From contig JAFGRY010000027.1 of NCBI GenBank assembly GCA_016934955.1, positions 1 to 64,000 on the forward strand: a DNA stretch of 64,000 nt, given 5' to 3'. The stretch comes from a bacterium (GTDB lineage: Bacteria; Zhuqueibacterota; QNDG01; JAGLOF01). Shown here one piece after another: positions 46,901 through 56,129 of the stretch (positions are counted from its first letter, which is position 1; each line of letters opens with the position of its first letter). The translations under genes were made by a program, and so were the position numbers. A model generated the notes under the pieces. The model had not been told where the DNA came from and did no database searches. It saw only the letters and a program-made list of their open reading frames with translations.

Positions 46901-47974
46901 CTAGAGATTGCAGTTCAGGAGTCTGCACGGTCTATTGCAGGAACGGGCAGCAATACGTGTCGCGTGTGCCCCCTTTCCACGCCACACTTCAGCCGGATCA
47001 TCGGTGAGAATGTTCCCGATGGGGGGAAAGCCGTAGCAGAGACGCATGTCACCGGCAGGATCTATATAGAGACGCTGCGTGGTGCCGATGCAGGGAAAAC
47101 GGTGCAGGGATGAAGGATCGGTGGCGTATTGTGCGATCTGTTTCAGCTGTAACGGCGGGTTGAGAATGGGGAAGCCGCGGCGCTGCAGCTTCAGCAATGT
47201 TCCAATGTCTCTGCGGACGCTATCGGGATCCCTGAACCAGAGGGGATTGTCTTCATACCAGCGGTCCTCCGGATCCGGCATATGCGCCTTCTCTGCGAAG
47301 GAGTAGTGTACATCGGTGGGAAGCAGCGCCTGATAGATGATGCCGATGAGCCTGTTGTCCCGCACGAAATGAGCGAGCGGTATGATGTCGCTGCTGTTCG
47401 GTTCCATGATGATGGTGGAGAGAGACAGCTGCAGGAGGCCGGGACTGTTTCTCCAGCGGTCTATCAGCCGCATGATGGCGGCATAACTTCCCGGTACGCC
47501 TCTGGTTGCGTCGTGCACTTCTGCCCGCAGGCTGTTGAGGGAGAGCATGAGTGTGCAGCCGGGGATACTGCTCAGCCGGGCATACGTTTTTTCGGTGATC
47601 AGGTCGCCGTTCGATACGACAACGGACCGGAGTCCGTGCAGCGAGGCCTCTTCCAGAATAGCGGCCATATCATCGCGGATAAAGGGCTCTCCGCCGCTGA
47701 AGGCGATTTCGCGCAGCAGCGGCGTTCTCCGGATCTTTCGCAGTATCTGCTGCCAGGCGGCAAATTCCAGTTCCGGTCCGGAGGCGCTGTCCCTCCATTT
47801 TGAACAGGTCGGACAGCGAAAAGAGCAGCGGTTGGTGATGTCGATTGATACTCGCAGCGGCGGCGGAACGATGCGCAGCCGATGCAGCATCCTTTTAAGC
47901 AGCTGCCCCGTATCTCTGCGGAAGGCGCCGGCCGTCCCCCTGATGATCCGGAAGAAGGCACGTTCTTCATTCAT
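46901..47974 (-). CDS. Radical SAM protein of the glycan locus
   Basis: The 357-residue protein has the radical SAM cluster motif 'NRCSFRCPTC' (CxxxCxxC) and 'EIAFSGGEPFIRDD', the usual GGE SAM contact. The C-terminal part has a short cysteine set ('RSCNRPCRLLNC') that could hold an auxiliary cluster. ATG 47974 overlaps the end of the preceding GT2 by eight bases (translational coupling). Substrates are unknown; the position suggests sugar or lipid-linked chemistry. Confidence 0.88.
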   Translation of the reverse strand: MNEERAFFRIIRGTAGAFRRDTGQLLKRMLHRLRIVPPPLRVSIDITNRCSFRCPTCSKWRDSASGPELEFAAWQQILRKIRRTPLLREIAFSGGEPFIRDDMAAILEEASLHGLRSVVVSNGDLITEKTYARLSSIPGCTLMLSLNSLRAEVHDATRGVPGSYAAIMRLIDRWRNSPGLLQLSLSTIIMEPNSSDIIPLAHFVRDNRLIGIIYQALLPTDVHYSFAEKAHMPDPEDRWYEDNPLWFRDPDSVRRDIGTLLKLQRRGFPILNPPLQLKQIAQYATDPSSLHRFPCIGTTQRLYIDPAGDMRLCYGFPPIGNILTDDPAEVWRGKGAHATRIAARSCNRPCRLLNCNL

Positions 47975-48941
47975 GGCGCCGGCCGTCCTTGTGCTGCGGC
48001 AGATGCGACGTCCGATGGAATTCATGGCGGATCATTTTCGTCTTTGACGCTCCCGGTCCGAAACCATATCCGGCGAGCTCGCCCAGTGCGCTCACTGAAA
48101 GCCCGGGCAGCGCCAGGGGAAGTGCCGCGAACGGGACGGTTCGCCGGTCACCGGCACGGATCAGCCTGCGGGTAAGCCGGAACAGGCGCACAAGGGGAAT
48201 GAGGGGCGCGCCGGCGGTGTAGACAATCCGTTTCGTGAGCGGCCATTTGCCGGCCCGGTCCGCGGCAAAGAGGCGTCCGATGTGGAACTGTACAGGCAGG
48301 GAGGGCAGCAATCGGCTGAAGCCAAGATGATAGATGACGGCTCCGGGATCACTGCAGATCGTATACCCCCGCTGCAGCAGATCCGCATGCATTATTGCCT
48401 CCACCTCGAGCATCTCGCCGAGGTCGTCACCGTAGGCAAGCAGGATGTCCCGTTTATAGCTGCTGTTATGTCCCGGCAGAATCGTTACCGCGCCGTCGGT
48501 GAGCGGTTCCATCCATTGGCCGTAGGTGATGAGAAAATCCGCCCAGCTCACGAGATTATCCGGGCGCGCATTCCGCACCGCGGGGCCGACCGCGGCCCAG
48601 GGCTGCCGGTGAGCCGCGATGAGGGCCGCGGCCCACCCCGGGTCCGGGTAGACATGTTCTTCGATGAGCGCGATCACCGGAGATGCCGCCGCTCGAATAC
48701 CCGCCGCTTTCGCTCTGCCGAGCGATTCGATTCTGTCGACCTCGATGACACGGCAGTCATACAGGCTGCTGCATTCAGGATCATCAATCCTCACTGAGGC
48801 GCCTGCCGGCGCCACGATGATGAGTTCGATCCGTTCATGAACGCTCTGAGCGATGATTGACCGTATCGATTTCCTGACGGTGTCATACCGGTCCGGTGTG
48901 ATGATAATTACCGACAGGCCGGGTAACCCGGTTCTTCCCAT
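47967..48941 (-). CDS. Glycosyltransferase family 2
   Basis: The 324-residue protein starts at ATG 48941 after GAGGAGG. It contains 'LSVIIITPDRYDTVRKSIRS', 'ELIIVAP', 'GRAKAAGIRAAASPVIALIEEH' (EEH in place of DxD) and 'GEMLEVEAIMHADLLQRGY'. The donor-site residues differ from a typical DxD, so the family is clear but the activity less so. Its end overlaps the radical SAM gene at 46901-47974. Confidence 0.85.
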   Translation of the reverse strand: MGRTGLPGLSVIIITPDRYDTVRKSIRSIIAQSVHERIELIIVAPAGASVRIDDPECSSLYDCRVIEVDRIESLGRAKAAGIRAAASPVIALIEEHVYPDPGWAAALIAAHRQPWAAVGPAVRNARPDNLVSWADFLITYGQWMEPLTDGAVTILPGHNSSYKRDILLAYGDDLGEMLEVEAIMHADLLQRGYTICSDPGAVIYHLGFSRLLPSLPVQFHIGRLFAADRAGKWPLTKRIVYTAGAPLIPLVRLFRLTRRLIRAGDRRTVPFAALPLALPGLSVSALGELAGYGFGPGASKTKMIRHEFHRTSHLPQHKDGRRHE

Positions 48942-48960
48942 CCGGATTCCTCCTCTGTGA

Positions 48961-50112
48961 TTATGATTCGCCGGGAAGAGCGGATCGCTCGTATGCATAG
49001 CGATTACCGCTCCATCGTCTTCCCGCCCCCGGCACGAGACGCGTGACGAGACGATGAGTGTGGTGGTTATTCACCGCCCAGAGGCACCACTGGCAGGCGC
49101 AGGCCCCCTGCATGGCGGCAAGTCCCGGTCGCCGAATCGCAGCGGTCCGGAAATGTCTGTAGGCCGTACCGTTCCAGATCTCGTTGAACGAACTTGCCTC
49201 GAGGTTGCCCAGCGGCAGGTAGCAGCGGCAGCAGGGCATCACCTCGCCGTCGGCCCGGATGCGCGCGGCGTACCAGCCAGCATAACACGGCATGGTGTTC
49301 CAGGAGTCTTCTCCCAGCCGGTACTGCAGGAGCAGATCATCGATATTGTGAGACAGTCCCGCAGTCTCGAGCCTGCGTTTCTGAACAAGCAGATCCCGTG
49401 TAAGTGCAGTGATGTCGTCAGGGCTCAGCTGGGCTTCGGCGAATTCTCCGCTCCAGTGTTTATAGGGAGCGAAGGCTACCCCGTCACATCCAAGTTCACA
49501 GGCCAAGGCGATTCTTCCCTCCATTCCCCTAAAATTATAACGGTTGAGGGGCCCGGTCATAATCACCTGCATGCGGCCCGCATGCTGTTCGGTTTTCAGC
49601 CGGGTGACGGCTGCAATTCCCTGTTTCGTTTTTTCAAAATTATCCGGATCGACCCCCGGGTAGCACCTGCGGTACTCATCCGGATCGCCGGCCCACAGCG
49701 ATACTTTCAGAGTGTCAACTCCCGAACTCAGCAGGGCGGCGGCCATCGTTTCGTCTATGAGTGTTCCATTGGTAAAGAGCTGAATGGTCATTTCCCGTTT
49801 TTTCAGCGATGCCAGTATATCGAACAGCCGTGGATGAAGCAGCGGCTCTCCCTCCCCGCTTACGATCACTTCCCGGGTGCCCATCCGGCGGATTTCATCA
49901 GCGAATCGTGCGACAAGCCCGGGGTCTATATGTCCGCTTGCATGACCGTTTGCCGAGAATCCCCGGGTTTTGGATGAGTGATACTGGCATCCGAGGCAGT
50001 TCAGGTTGCACGCACTGGTGACGTCGATGTCGACAAAAAACGGGCCGGTGAATGCTTTTCCACCGGTGATGATGCCGCGCAGCAGCCGCGCTTTTTGTAT
50101 CAGTGTAGCGAT
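48961..50112 (-). CDS. Radical SAM/SPASM-type protein with a non-standard start
   Basis: The frame carries 'TSACNLNCLGC' (CxxxCxxC), 'VSGEGEPLLHPRLFDIL', and a late cysteine set 'EVMPCCRCYLPLGN' plus 'GACACQWC' typical of a SPASM auxiliary cluster region. It is a paralogue of the gene at 53624-54751 over its length. The first ATG/GTG/TTG in frame lies after the cluster motif (49884), so the true start must be non-canonical. ATC 50112 lies right after GAGGGGG and aligns with the paralogue's N-terminus; CTG 50103 is the alternative. A frame error in the G run is also possible. Confidence 0.78.
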   Translation of the reverse strand: MATLIQKARLLRGIITGGKAFTGPFFVDIDVTSACNLNCLGCQYHSSKTRGFSANGHASGHIDPGLVARFADEIRRMGTREVIVSGEGEPLLHPRLFDILASLKKREMTIQLFTNGTLIDETMAAALLSSGVDTLKVSLWAGDPDEYRRCYPGVDPDNFEKTKQGIAAVTRLKTEQHAGRMQVIMTGPLNRYNFRGMEGRIALACELGCDGVAFAPYKHWSGEFAEAQLSPDDITALTRDLLVQKRRLETAGLSHNIDDLLLQYRLGEDSWNTMPCYAGWYAARIRADGEVMPCCRCYLPLGNLEASSFNEIWNGTAYRHFRTAAIRRPGLAAMQGACACQWCLWAVNNHHTHRLVTRLVPGAGRRWSGNRYAYERSALPGES

Positions 50113-50153
50113 AGGACCCCCTCAGGATTTGTCGGCCGGCCGGCTCACTCGTG

Positions 50154-51623
50154 TCATGTGATATCTCCGGTCGTGTCTTCCGGAATGTTTCGAGCCTGCC
50201 CTTTTACCAGGTTGCGGAGAAATGCGATGTCTCCCCAGGAAAATTCGCCGGTTACCGAAAGCAGCAGCAGGCTTGATGCCGTCAGAGCGACGATTTTAAG
50301 AAGTACCGCACCTCCGGAAGCCGGCCAGATCGCGGCGGCCGCCGTAACGGCGATGGTAACGCCGATGCTCCGTATTACCGTCCATCCGGGAGGGCCGAGG
50401 TGCAGGCGCCGGTGTAATGTGAAGAGAGTCAGTGCCGTCCCGGTGAGCACCGCGGCCAGGGTTGCGGCGGCGATACCGGTGGCCCCGAAAGCCGGATAGC
50501 CGATGATATAGCCGGCCGCCGCCGCCGGGAGCATGGGCAACGTCACCATCAGGCTCATTCCCGTCATGTTCCAGGCGGTGAACATAACGATACCGATATT
50601 GATCGTCAGGAATCCTGTTCCGGCAAAAAGCAGCAGGGAAAAAAGCGGGGCGGCGTCTGTATAGGCTGTGCCGAATATAAAAGACACTATCTCGGGCGCG
50701 CAGGCCGCGCCGATGGCGACCGCAGGCAGAATCCAGAACAGGGAGCGGAGCGTCGTCACCGCCATCTGGCGGGCCGCACGCTCCTCGTTACCATGTCGTG
50801 CTTTGTTCAGAATTGAGAGGAGTGCCGGATTTATCGCCCGGGACAGCAGAATGGGAGCGAGAGCCAGGTTTTTCGCCGCGCCGTAATTGCCGACCGAGGC
50901 TGCCGATCCGCCCAGCGCTTTCAGAATGATCAATTCCTGTACCAGCAGCCGCTTGCCTATTTCAGCAAGCTGCAGGGGAGCGGTGACATGCCAGAACCGG
51001 GTGATTGTCGCGAATCCGTCACGCAGGAAATCAGGTCTCACCAGGTAAAAACCAAGCGCCGCTTCCACCGCAGAGGCGCATATCAGTCCGATGATCGCTC
51101 CCCGAATCGACAGACCGATACTGACGAACCAGATGATAAAGATGAGCCGTGATATCCAATAGACCGATCTCATGGCCGCGTTGTGCCGGAATTGCTGACA
51201 GCCTGCCGCGATGTGGCGGCCCGCGTGTGCCAGGGCGAAGACCGGAATATCGATGCTCAGCAGCCTGAGAAGGGGGACTGTTTCGGGCGCCTTTACCAGC
51301 AGGGCGATAGCCGGCGCCAGCAGGGCCAGAGCGAGCGCGGCCAGAGATCCGGAAACAGCATAAATGATATAGACCGTATTGACAAGGGGCTTCCTTTCCG
51401 TTGATCCGGAAAGGAACGTTATGGTAGCATTTTCCAGGGCGGAAACGAGCAGATATTCCGTCCAGATGACAAACTGGGACACCAGGGCGAAGGTGCCGTA
51501 ACCGGCAGGCTGCAGTTCTCTCGCGAGAAAAACGGCTGTGATAAATCCCGTGGGAATGAGCAGGGCCTCCGCAAAAAACAGGCGGGCCGCGCCCCGAATA
51601 ATGGTGTTTCCATGACTATTCAT
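50154..51623 (-). CDS. MOP-family polysaccharide flippase (Wzx-like)
   Basis: The 489-residue protein has 12-14 membrane helices and the start 'GAARLFFAEALLIPTGFITAVFLARELQPAGYGTFAL', a pattern typical of polysaccharide_synt/MATE-related exporters. Such proteins flip lipid-linked glycans across the inner membrane. ATG 51623 overlaps the end of the upstream radical SAM gene by eight bases. It shows that the locus makes an exported, lipid-linked product. Confidence 0.88.
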   Translation of the reverse strand: MNSHGNTIIRGAARLFFAEALLIPTGFITAVFLARELQPAGYGTFALVSQFVIWTEYLLVSALENATITFLSGSTERKPLVNTVYIIYAVSGSLAALALALLAPAIALLVKAPETVPLLRLLSIDIPVFALAHAGRHIAAGCQQFRHNAAMRSVYWISRLIFIIWFVSIGLSIRGAIIGLICASAVEAALGFYLVRPDFLRDGFATITRFWHVTAPLQLAEIGKRLLVQELIILKALGGSAASVGNYGAAKNLALAPILLSRAINPALLSILNKARHGNEERAARQMAVTTLRSLFWILPAVAIGAACAPEIVSFIFGTAYTDAAPLFSLLLFAGTGFLTINIGIVMFTAWNMTGMSLMVTLPMLPAAAAGYIIGYPAFGATGIAAATLAAVLTGTALTLFTLHRRLHLGPPGWTVIRSIGVTIAVTAAAAIWPASGGAVLLKIVALTASSLLLLSVTGEFSWGDIAFLRNLVKGQARNIPEDTTGDIT

Positions 51624-52749
51624 CGGGTGTCTGTGCCCGTGGTTCATTGCCGGACGAATCCGGGCCGGCATGTCCGCAGAGAAATGCATGCGAGACGCAG
51701 CGGTCGACATCGGCGTAATTGAGAGAACAGCTGCTGCACCGCATGCCGTCCTGATACTCCTCGGGAAACCGGCGGCGCAGGGTATTGAACCGTTTCCCGA
51801 ACCAGACATCACGAAATCCCCTGCCGGAGAACATGTTGCCCACATTGAATTCTTCGCCCGTATAGTAATCGCAGGGGACGACGGTCCCGTCGCGGTACAC
51901 CGTGGGATGGTTCCAGGGTTTCTTGCAGGGATTTTTGATGCGGATCGGTTCCCCGTCGCGGTCATAGCGAAAGCGACGGTACGCGGTGTTGTCGGGAAGG
52001 ATCGTCTGCCAGTGGGATTCATTGTCAAAGCTGCACATGGTCTTGAGAGAAAAAATATCCACTCCCAGTTCCTCTGCAAGCGCGCGCACCGGCTCCACCT
52101 GGTGCTCATTGTCCCGGGTTACCAGCATGCGGAGATTGACCCGGGGGGACGATGCCCCGCGCTCATTTCTCCGCTGCAGCAGCCGTTTGATACCGTCGAC
52201 CACCCTGGTGAAATCACCTTTCTGTCTGTACTGTTCATAGGTCTCCGGGTCGGCACCGTCAAGGGCGACGATAAGGACATCCAGTCCGGAATCGATGAGT
52301 CGATCGATATTGTCCCTGTTTTGAAAAAAATGGCCATTGGTGCTGCTGATAATCCTGATGCCTCTTTCGCGGGCATAAGCGGCCATCGCGAAAAAATCTC
52401 TGTTCAGGAAGGGTTCTCCCCAGCCCCAGAAGTGGAGAAAGAGCAGATAATCACCGATTTCATCGATGATCCGCTTAAAATCGGTGAGGGTCATGAATCC
52501 CCGCGGTTTGTTGTCGGTGACGATATGGCAGAGGGGGCATGCCAGATTGCAGTCGTTGGAAGGCTCGATCTGCAGATGGGTTGGCAGGGCGAGCGGTTTT
52601 GACAGTTTCAGGAAATAGCCGAGCTCGGCCAGCAGCCAGTTGATTCTTCGTTTCCATGAGAGGGTTTCATACCGGAACACCACCTTGTCAAAGGTGATTG
52701 TCAGTTTTCCCGTGATAAGGGTTGTCGCTGTTTTAACGATTGTATTCAT
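51616..52749 (-). CDS. Radical SAM protein with SPASM-like C-terminus
   Basis: The 377-residue protein has 'EPSNDCNLACPLCHIV' (CxxxCxxC), 'FLHFWGWGEPFLNRDF' (GEP) and C-terminal cysteines 'DGTVVPCDYY..FNVGN' and 'CSSCSLNYADVDRC', which fit a SPASM auxiliary cluster. Its start overlaps the upstream GT2 stop (ATGA). The family includes anaerobic sulfatase- and peptide-modifying enzymes; no peptide substrate gene is seen here. Confidence 0.9.
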   Translation of the reverse strand: MNTIVKTATTLITGKLTITFDKVVFRYETLSWKRRINWLLAELGYFLKLSKPLALPTHLQIEPSNDCNLACPLCHIVTDNKPRGFMTLTDFKRIIDEIGDYLLFLHFWGWGEPFLNRDFFAMAAYARERGIRIISSTNGHFFQNRDNIDRLIDSGLDVLIVALDGADPETYEQYRQKGDFTRVVDGIKRLLQRRNERGASSPRVNLRMLVTRDNEHQVEPVRALAEELGVDIFSLKTMCSFDNESHWQTILPDNTAYRRFRYDRDGEPIRIKNPCKKPWNHPTVYRDGTVVPCDYYTGEEFNVGNMFSGRGFRDVWFGKRFNTLRRRFPEEYQDGMRCSSCSLNYADVDRCVSHAFLCGHAGPDSSGNEPRAQTPDE

Positions 52750-53627
52750 GACTGTTTCCCAAGATATCCGGCGCTCTCTCCCAGGCTCCAGACGGTAAGA
52801 CCGGCAAGGATGAGCGGCAGGGCAGTAATGAAATGAACGAGAAAGCGGCGGTTTTTCACTACCCGCAGCGATATTTCCAGAAACCGTTTAGCGGTGATAA
52901 GGAGGAAAACCCAGGGATACACCATTTTTTGCCAGCGGGTAAAATTGAGGTGGCTGACACGGACACGCGCGTATGCGCGTCCATGCACGAATTCGTGGGT
53001 GAGAAACCGGCGCACCGTGGAGATGCTGCGGTGTTCGATGCGGATTTCAGGGATGAAGCGGATGGTGACGCCCGCTTCCGCCAGGCGCGCGTTGAACGCG
53101 GAGTCCGATGCGTAGGTGCCGCCGATAAAGGGCCCGTACTGTTTCAGGATTGCCCGTTTGAGGGACAGATTGGCTCCCGCCATATCGGCGATCACTCCCG
53201 GCGGTGTACCGGGCACGTAGCGGCTGAATTCACAAAAATAGGAGGCCCAGCCGGTGAGGGTCGCGGGTTCGCTGTTTGCGATCGTGCCGCCCGCCGCCTC
53301 ACAGGGACCGGCATGCGCTCTTTCGATCTGCATGATCCAGTCAGGGGCGGCGGTGCAATCCGCATCCAGAAAGGCGATTACCTTCGCCCGGGAATGCGCG
53401 ACGGCGACATTCCTTGCGTCACCGCAGTATGTTCGTTCCGGTCGGGTGAGAAGCAGCACCCGCGGGAATTCTTTCCGGACAATATCGGCGGTACGGTCAG
53501 AGGAACTGTCGACGAGAATCGTTTCAAAGGGGATGTTTCCCTGCTGCCGCGTGAGCGAATCGAGACATGAGCGGATATTGTCCTCTTCATTGTAGGCAGT
53601 GATAATGACGGAAATCCGCGGTTTCAT
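52746..53627 (-). CDS. Glycosyltransferase family 2
   Basis: The 293-residue protein has 'RISVIITAYNEEDNIRSCL', 'FETILVDSSSDRT', 'DARNVAVAHSRAKVIAFLDADC' (DAD) and an 'EIRIEHRSIST' segment, a standard GT2. The C-terminus holds one or two membrane-associated helices ('PWVFLLITA', 'FITALPLILAGLTVW'). The start ATG 53627 overlaps the upstream gene end by ATGA. Confidence 0.9.
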   Translation of the reverse strand: MKPRISVIITAYNEEDNIRSCLDSLTRQQGNIPFETILVDSSSDRTADIVRKEFPRVLLLTRPERTYCGDARNVAVAHSRAKVIAFLDADCTAAPDWIMQIERAHAGPCEAAGGTIANSEPATLTGWASYFCEFSRYVPGTPPGVIADMAGANLSLKRAILKQYGPFIGGTYASDSAFNARLAEAGVTIRFIPEIRIEHRSISTVRRFLTHEFVHGRAYARVRVSHLNFTRWQKMVYPWVFLLITAKRFLEISLRVVKNRRFLVHFITALPLILAGLTVWSLGESAGYLGKQS

Positions 53628-54751
53628 GACGCCCGCTTTCTGAATGGACGCAGAACCGGCCGGATCCATTTGAACACGTTGTCGATCCTGCGCATGTCCC
53701 TGACAAAACAGCAGGTGGCACAGGCGCAATGGTGCGCCCAGTAGTCGTTTCTCAGCTGCCAGAGCCGCTGGTAGCGAAACTCCTGTATGGCCGGACCGTT
53801 CCAGATATCCTGAAACGAAGAATCATTGATGTTGCCGAAGATTACTTCGGAGTCGCAGCGTCCGCATGACTGCACACTGCCGTCTGTTCTGATGCGGGCA
53901 TGGTACCAGGCGATCGTACACGGGAAGTATTTCCACAACGCGTCCTTCAGCCGATAGCGCAGGAAGGTCAGGTCCGTCTCATCGCTGATGCCGCGGGCCT
54001 TGAGCTGCCGGCTTATCGTTTTCAGTTCCTTCTTTACGGCCTGCTCCTCTCTCCGGGGCAGGACGGTGTCACCCAGCTCACCCGTGATATCGGCCATGGG
54101 AGCGAAGATGACGTTTGCCGCCCGACACTCGTCCGCCAGAGTGACCACCATGGCGAGAGACCGGTAATTGAAGCGGTTGATCGGAATATAGAAGTGCAGC
54201 CGGGGCAGCGGTGAGGAGCGCTGTGCCTTCAGGGATCGCAGATCGGACAGAGCATCGCGGATAATAAGATAATTGTCGGGATCGGCACCGGGATAGTTCA
54301 GGGAATACTGCTCCCGTGTCAGGGCCCAGATACTGACCTTCAGTACATCGAGCTCCGATTCGATGAGCCGCCGGTTCATGTCCCGGCTCAGTTTGGTGCC
54401 GTTCGTAATCAGCGAGACAGTGAATCCCTGCCTTTTCAGCATGGTGATGATGTCGATGATACGCGGATGGAGCATCGGTTCACCCGCGCCCTGCAGTACA
54501 ACCAGGGGTGTTTTGGCACTGTCCAGGTCACGGCAGAGACGTTCAATGGTTTCCAGGGGGATGTCGTGGGTGTCGTCGCTTTTCAGATCGAGATGAGTGA
54601 CCCCGGCCGAGTGGTAAATGCAGCCAAGGCAGCGGAGGTTGCAGCGGTTCGTGACATCTATATCGATGAAGAAGGGATCGGTTCGGGCAATGCGTCCATT
54701 GACAAGTCCCCGAAAGAGCTGATACCTTTTTGTAAACGATTGCAGGTTCAC
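53624..54751 (-). CDS. Radical SAM/SPASM-type protein
   Basis: The 375-residue product starts at GTG 54751 behind AGAGG. It contains 'DVTNRCNLRCLGC', 'VLQGAGEPMLHPRIIDII', and late cysteines 'SVQSCGRCDSEVIFGN' and 'HHCACATCC', which fit a SPASM-type auxiliary cluster. It is a clear paralogue of the gene at 48961-50112. An upstream in-frame extension reaching 55150 overlaps the next GT gene and is rejected. Confidence 0.9.
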   Translation of the reverse strand: MNLQSFTKRYQLFRGLVNGRIARTDPFFIDIDVTNRCNLRCLGCIYHSAGVTHLDLKSDDTHDIPLETIERLCRDLDSAKTPLVVLQGAGEPMLHPRIIDIITMLKRQGFTVSLITNGTKLSRDMNRRLIESELDVLKVSIWALTREQYSLNYPGADPDNYLIIRDALSDLRSLKAQRSSPLPRLHFYIPINRFNYRSLAMVVTLADECRAANVIFAPMADITGELGDTVLPRREEQAVKKELKTISRQLKARGISDETDLTFLRYRLKDALWKYFPCTIAWYHARIRTDGSVQSCGRCDSEVIFGNINDSSFQDIWNGPAIQEFRYQRLWQLRNDYWAHHCACATCCFVRDMRRIDNVFKWIRPVLRPFRKRAS

Positions 54752-54777
54752 TGAGACCTCTGCGGGTGGCCGGCCGG

Positions 54778-55788
54778 TCAGCCGGCCGATCTCTTCCGTG
54801 TTATTGCCTGTTCCGCCAGTGAATACGCCCCGATAATGACGAATACCGCACTGCTGTAAAGAAGATAAAACGAATGCAGGAACCAGGCTCCGGCGAAAAA
54901 GAGACATCCTCCTTTCTTGAGGAAGAGCCGGTACAAGTCGCTGTTCAGCAGCCAGAGAAGGCACCATGCCGGGGGCAGCACAAGCCAGATGCGGGGTGCA
55001 AACCACCCGCCGATTCCGCTGACGAGCATCAGCCAGACTATGAGCGCACCAAGCCGGGCACTGATCGAGAGATTGAGATCGGCGGGTACTTTTCGTTCCT
55101 GGAAAATCAGCCGCGTCCAGGGCACGGCCCTGTTGAGAATGTCGGTACACACGACCCCGGTCAGGGTCCAGCGCTTCAGATGCGTGACCTGAATTTCGGG
55201 AGAGAGCATGATATGGTATCCCTGGCGTCGCAGCCGGTATCCCAATTCGATATCTTCAATAGAGGGTTTGGTGAAGGACTCGTCGAATCCACCGGTTTGA
55301 GCAAACACACTTTCGCGCACGGCACCGCAGCCGGCCCAGAAAGTGAAGGCTTCCCTGTTCCCGTGCTGGTGAACACTGTGGTGCAGCAGATTTTTGTATC
55401 GGCTGACCCATCCCGATGCCGGAGGGATATCATCGTAGGATCCGAAGAGGGCATCGGTCGTTGGATGGGTTGTAAATGCTTCATCGATCAGGGTAAGGGT
55501 GTTTTCATGAACGGCGACATCGGCGTCGATAAATACCAGGATGGCTCCCCCGGCGCTTTCCGCGCCGCGATTTCGGGCATACGCGGGTCCCCGGGGCCCG
55601 TCCTGGACACGGATACATGTTATGCCTGGCCGGGATTCCCCTTCGACTGCACCGTCAGTCGATCCGTCATCGACCAGAATGACTTCCGTGTGGGGAGGGA
55701 TCGACCGGAAAAGCGCTGACAGGCATGCGGACAGGGTTGCGCCGGCGTTATATGCTGGAATGATCACTGACAATCGTGGTGAGGACAT
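54778..55788 (-). CDS. Glycosyltransferase family 2 with membrane C-terminus
   Basis: The 336-residue protein starts at ATG 55788 and has 'LSVIIPAYNAGATLSACL', 'EVILVDDGSTDG', 'ARNRGAESAGGAILVFIDADV' (DAD) and 'FTKPSIEDIELGYRLRRQGY' (ED base), followed by three C-terminal hydrophobic helices. It is the first gene of the minus-strand glycan locus and has a promoter-like sequence 75-105 bases upstream. The SD is weak. Confidence 0.9.
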   Translation of the reverse strand: MSSPRLSVIIPAYNAGATLSACLSALFRSIPPHTEVILVDDGSTDGAVEGESRPGITCIRVQDGPRGPAYARNRGAESAGGAILVFIDADVAVHENTLTLIDEAFTTHPTTDALFGSYDDIPPASGWVSRYKNLLHHSVHQHGNREAFTFWAGCGAVRESVFAQTGGFDESFTKPSIEDIELGYRLRRQGYHIMLSPEIQVTHLKRWTLTGVVCTDILNRAVPWTRLIFQERKVPADLNLSISARLGALIVWLMLVSGIGGWFAPRIWLVLPPAWCLLWLLNSDLYRLFLKKGGCLFFAGAWFLHSFYLLYSSAVFVIIGAYSLAEQAITRKRSAG

Positions 55789-55864
55789 GCAGGTACAGGC
55801 CTCGTGTATCTCGTGGTTTCTGTTCCGGGCACCGATTCCCCTGATTGGTGTCGGCAACAGTGAC

Positions 55865-55893
55865 AATGTAACCTTATTGCCGGCAAATGTCAA
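55865..55893 (-). promoter_or_regulatory. Candidate promoter of the radical SAM/GT2 locus
   Basis: On the minus strand TTGACA (55893-55888) and TACATT (55870-55865) are 17 bases apart, about 75 bases before ATG 55788. It is the only strong promoter-like sequence seen in front of the locus; the rest of the 341-base divergent gap shows nothing further. Confidence 0.6.
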
Positions 55894-56129
55894 TATGTTA
55901 ATCGGCGGCGGAACGGGGTTCCCCGCGGTTATTCGACGGAATCGCCGAACGAAAGGGCCATGGCACGACGAAAATGACGAATCACCCGGCCCGTTTCAGC
56001 GGCTGCCGGTGTTCTAAATGGCATAACTCATTGTTTTTTAATGGCTGATAATTTGCGGCACATTGTTTGCCTGAGCAGGGGTACAAGAAGATGCAGGCAC
56101 CAGCGAACAATAGGAAGGAGTAACAGACA

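Noticed and set aside
51670-52602. Plus-strand ORF opposite a radical SAM gene
   Set aside because: The minus-strand frame has clear catalytic motifs and coupled overlaps; the opposite frame is a shadow.
53624-55150. Extended N-terminus of the radical SAM gene
   Set aside because: The added residues are basic and unlike any family and overlap the upstream GT2 gene; GTG 54751 has an SD.
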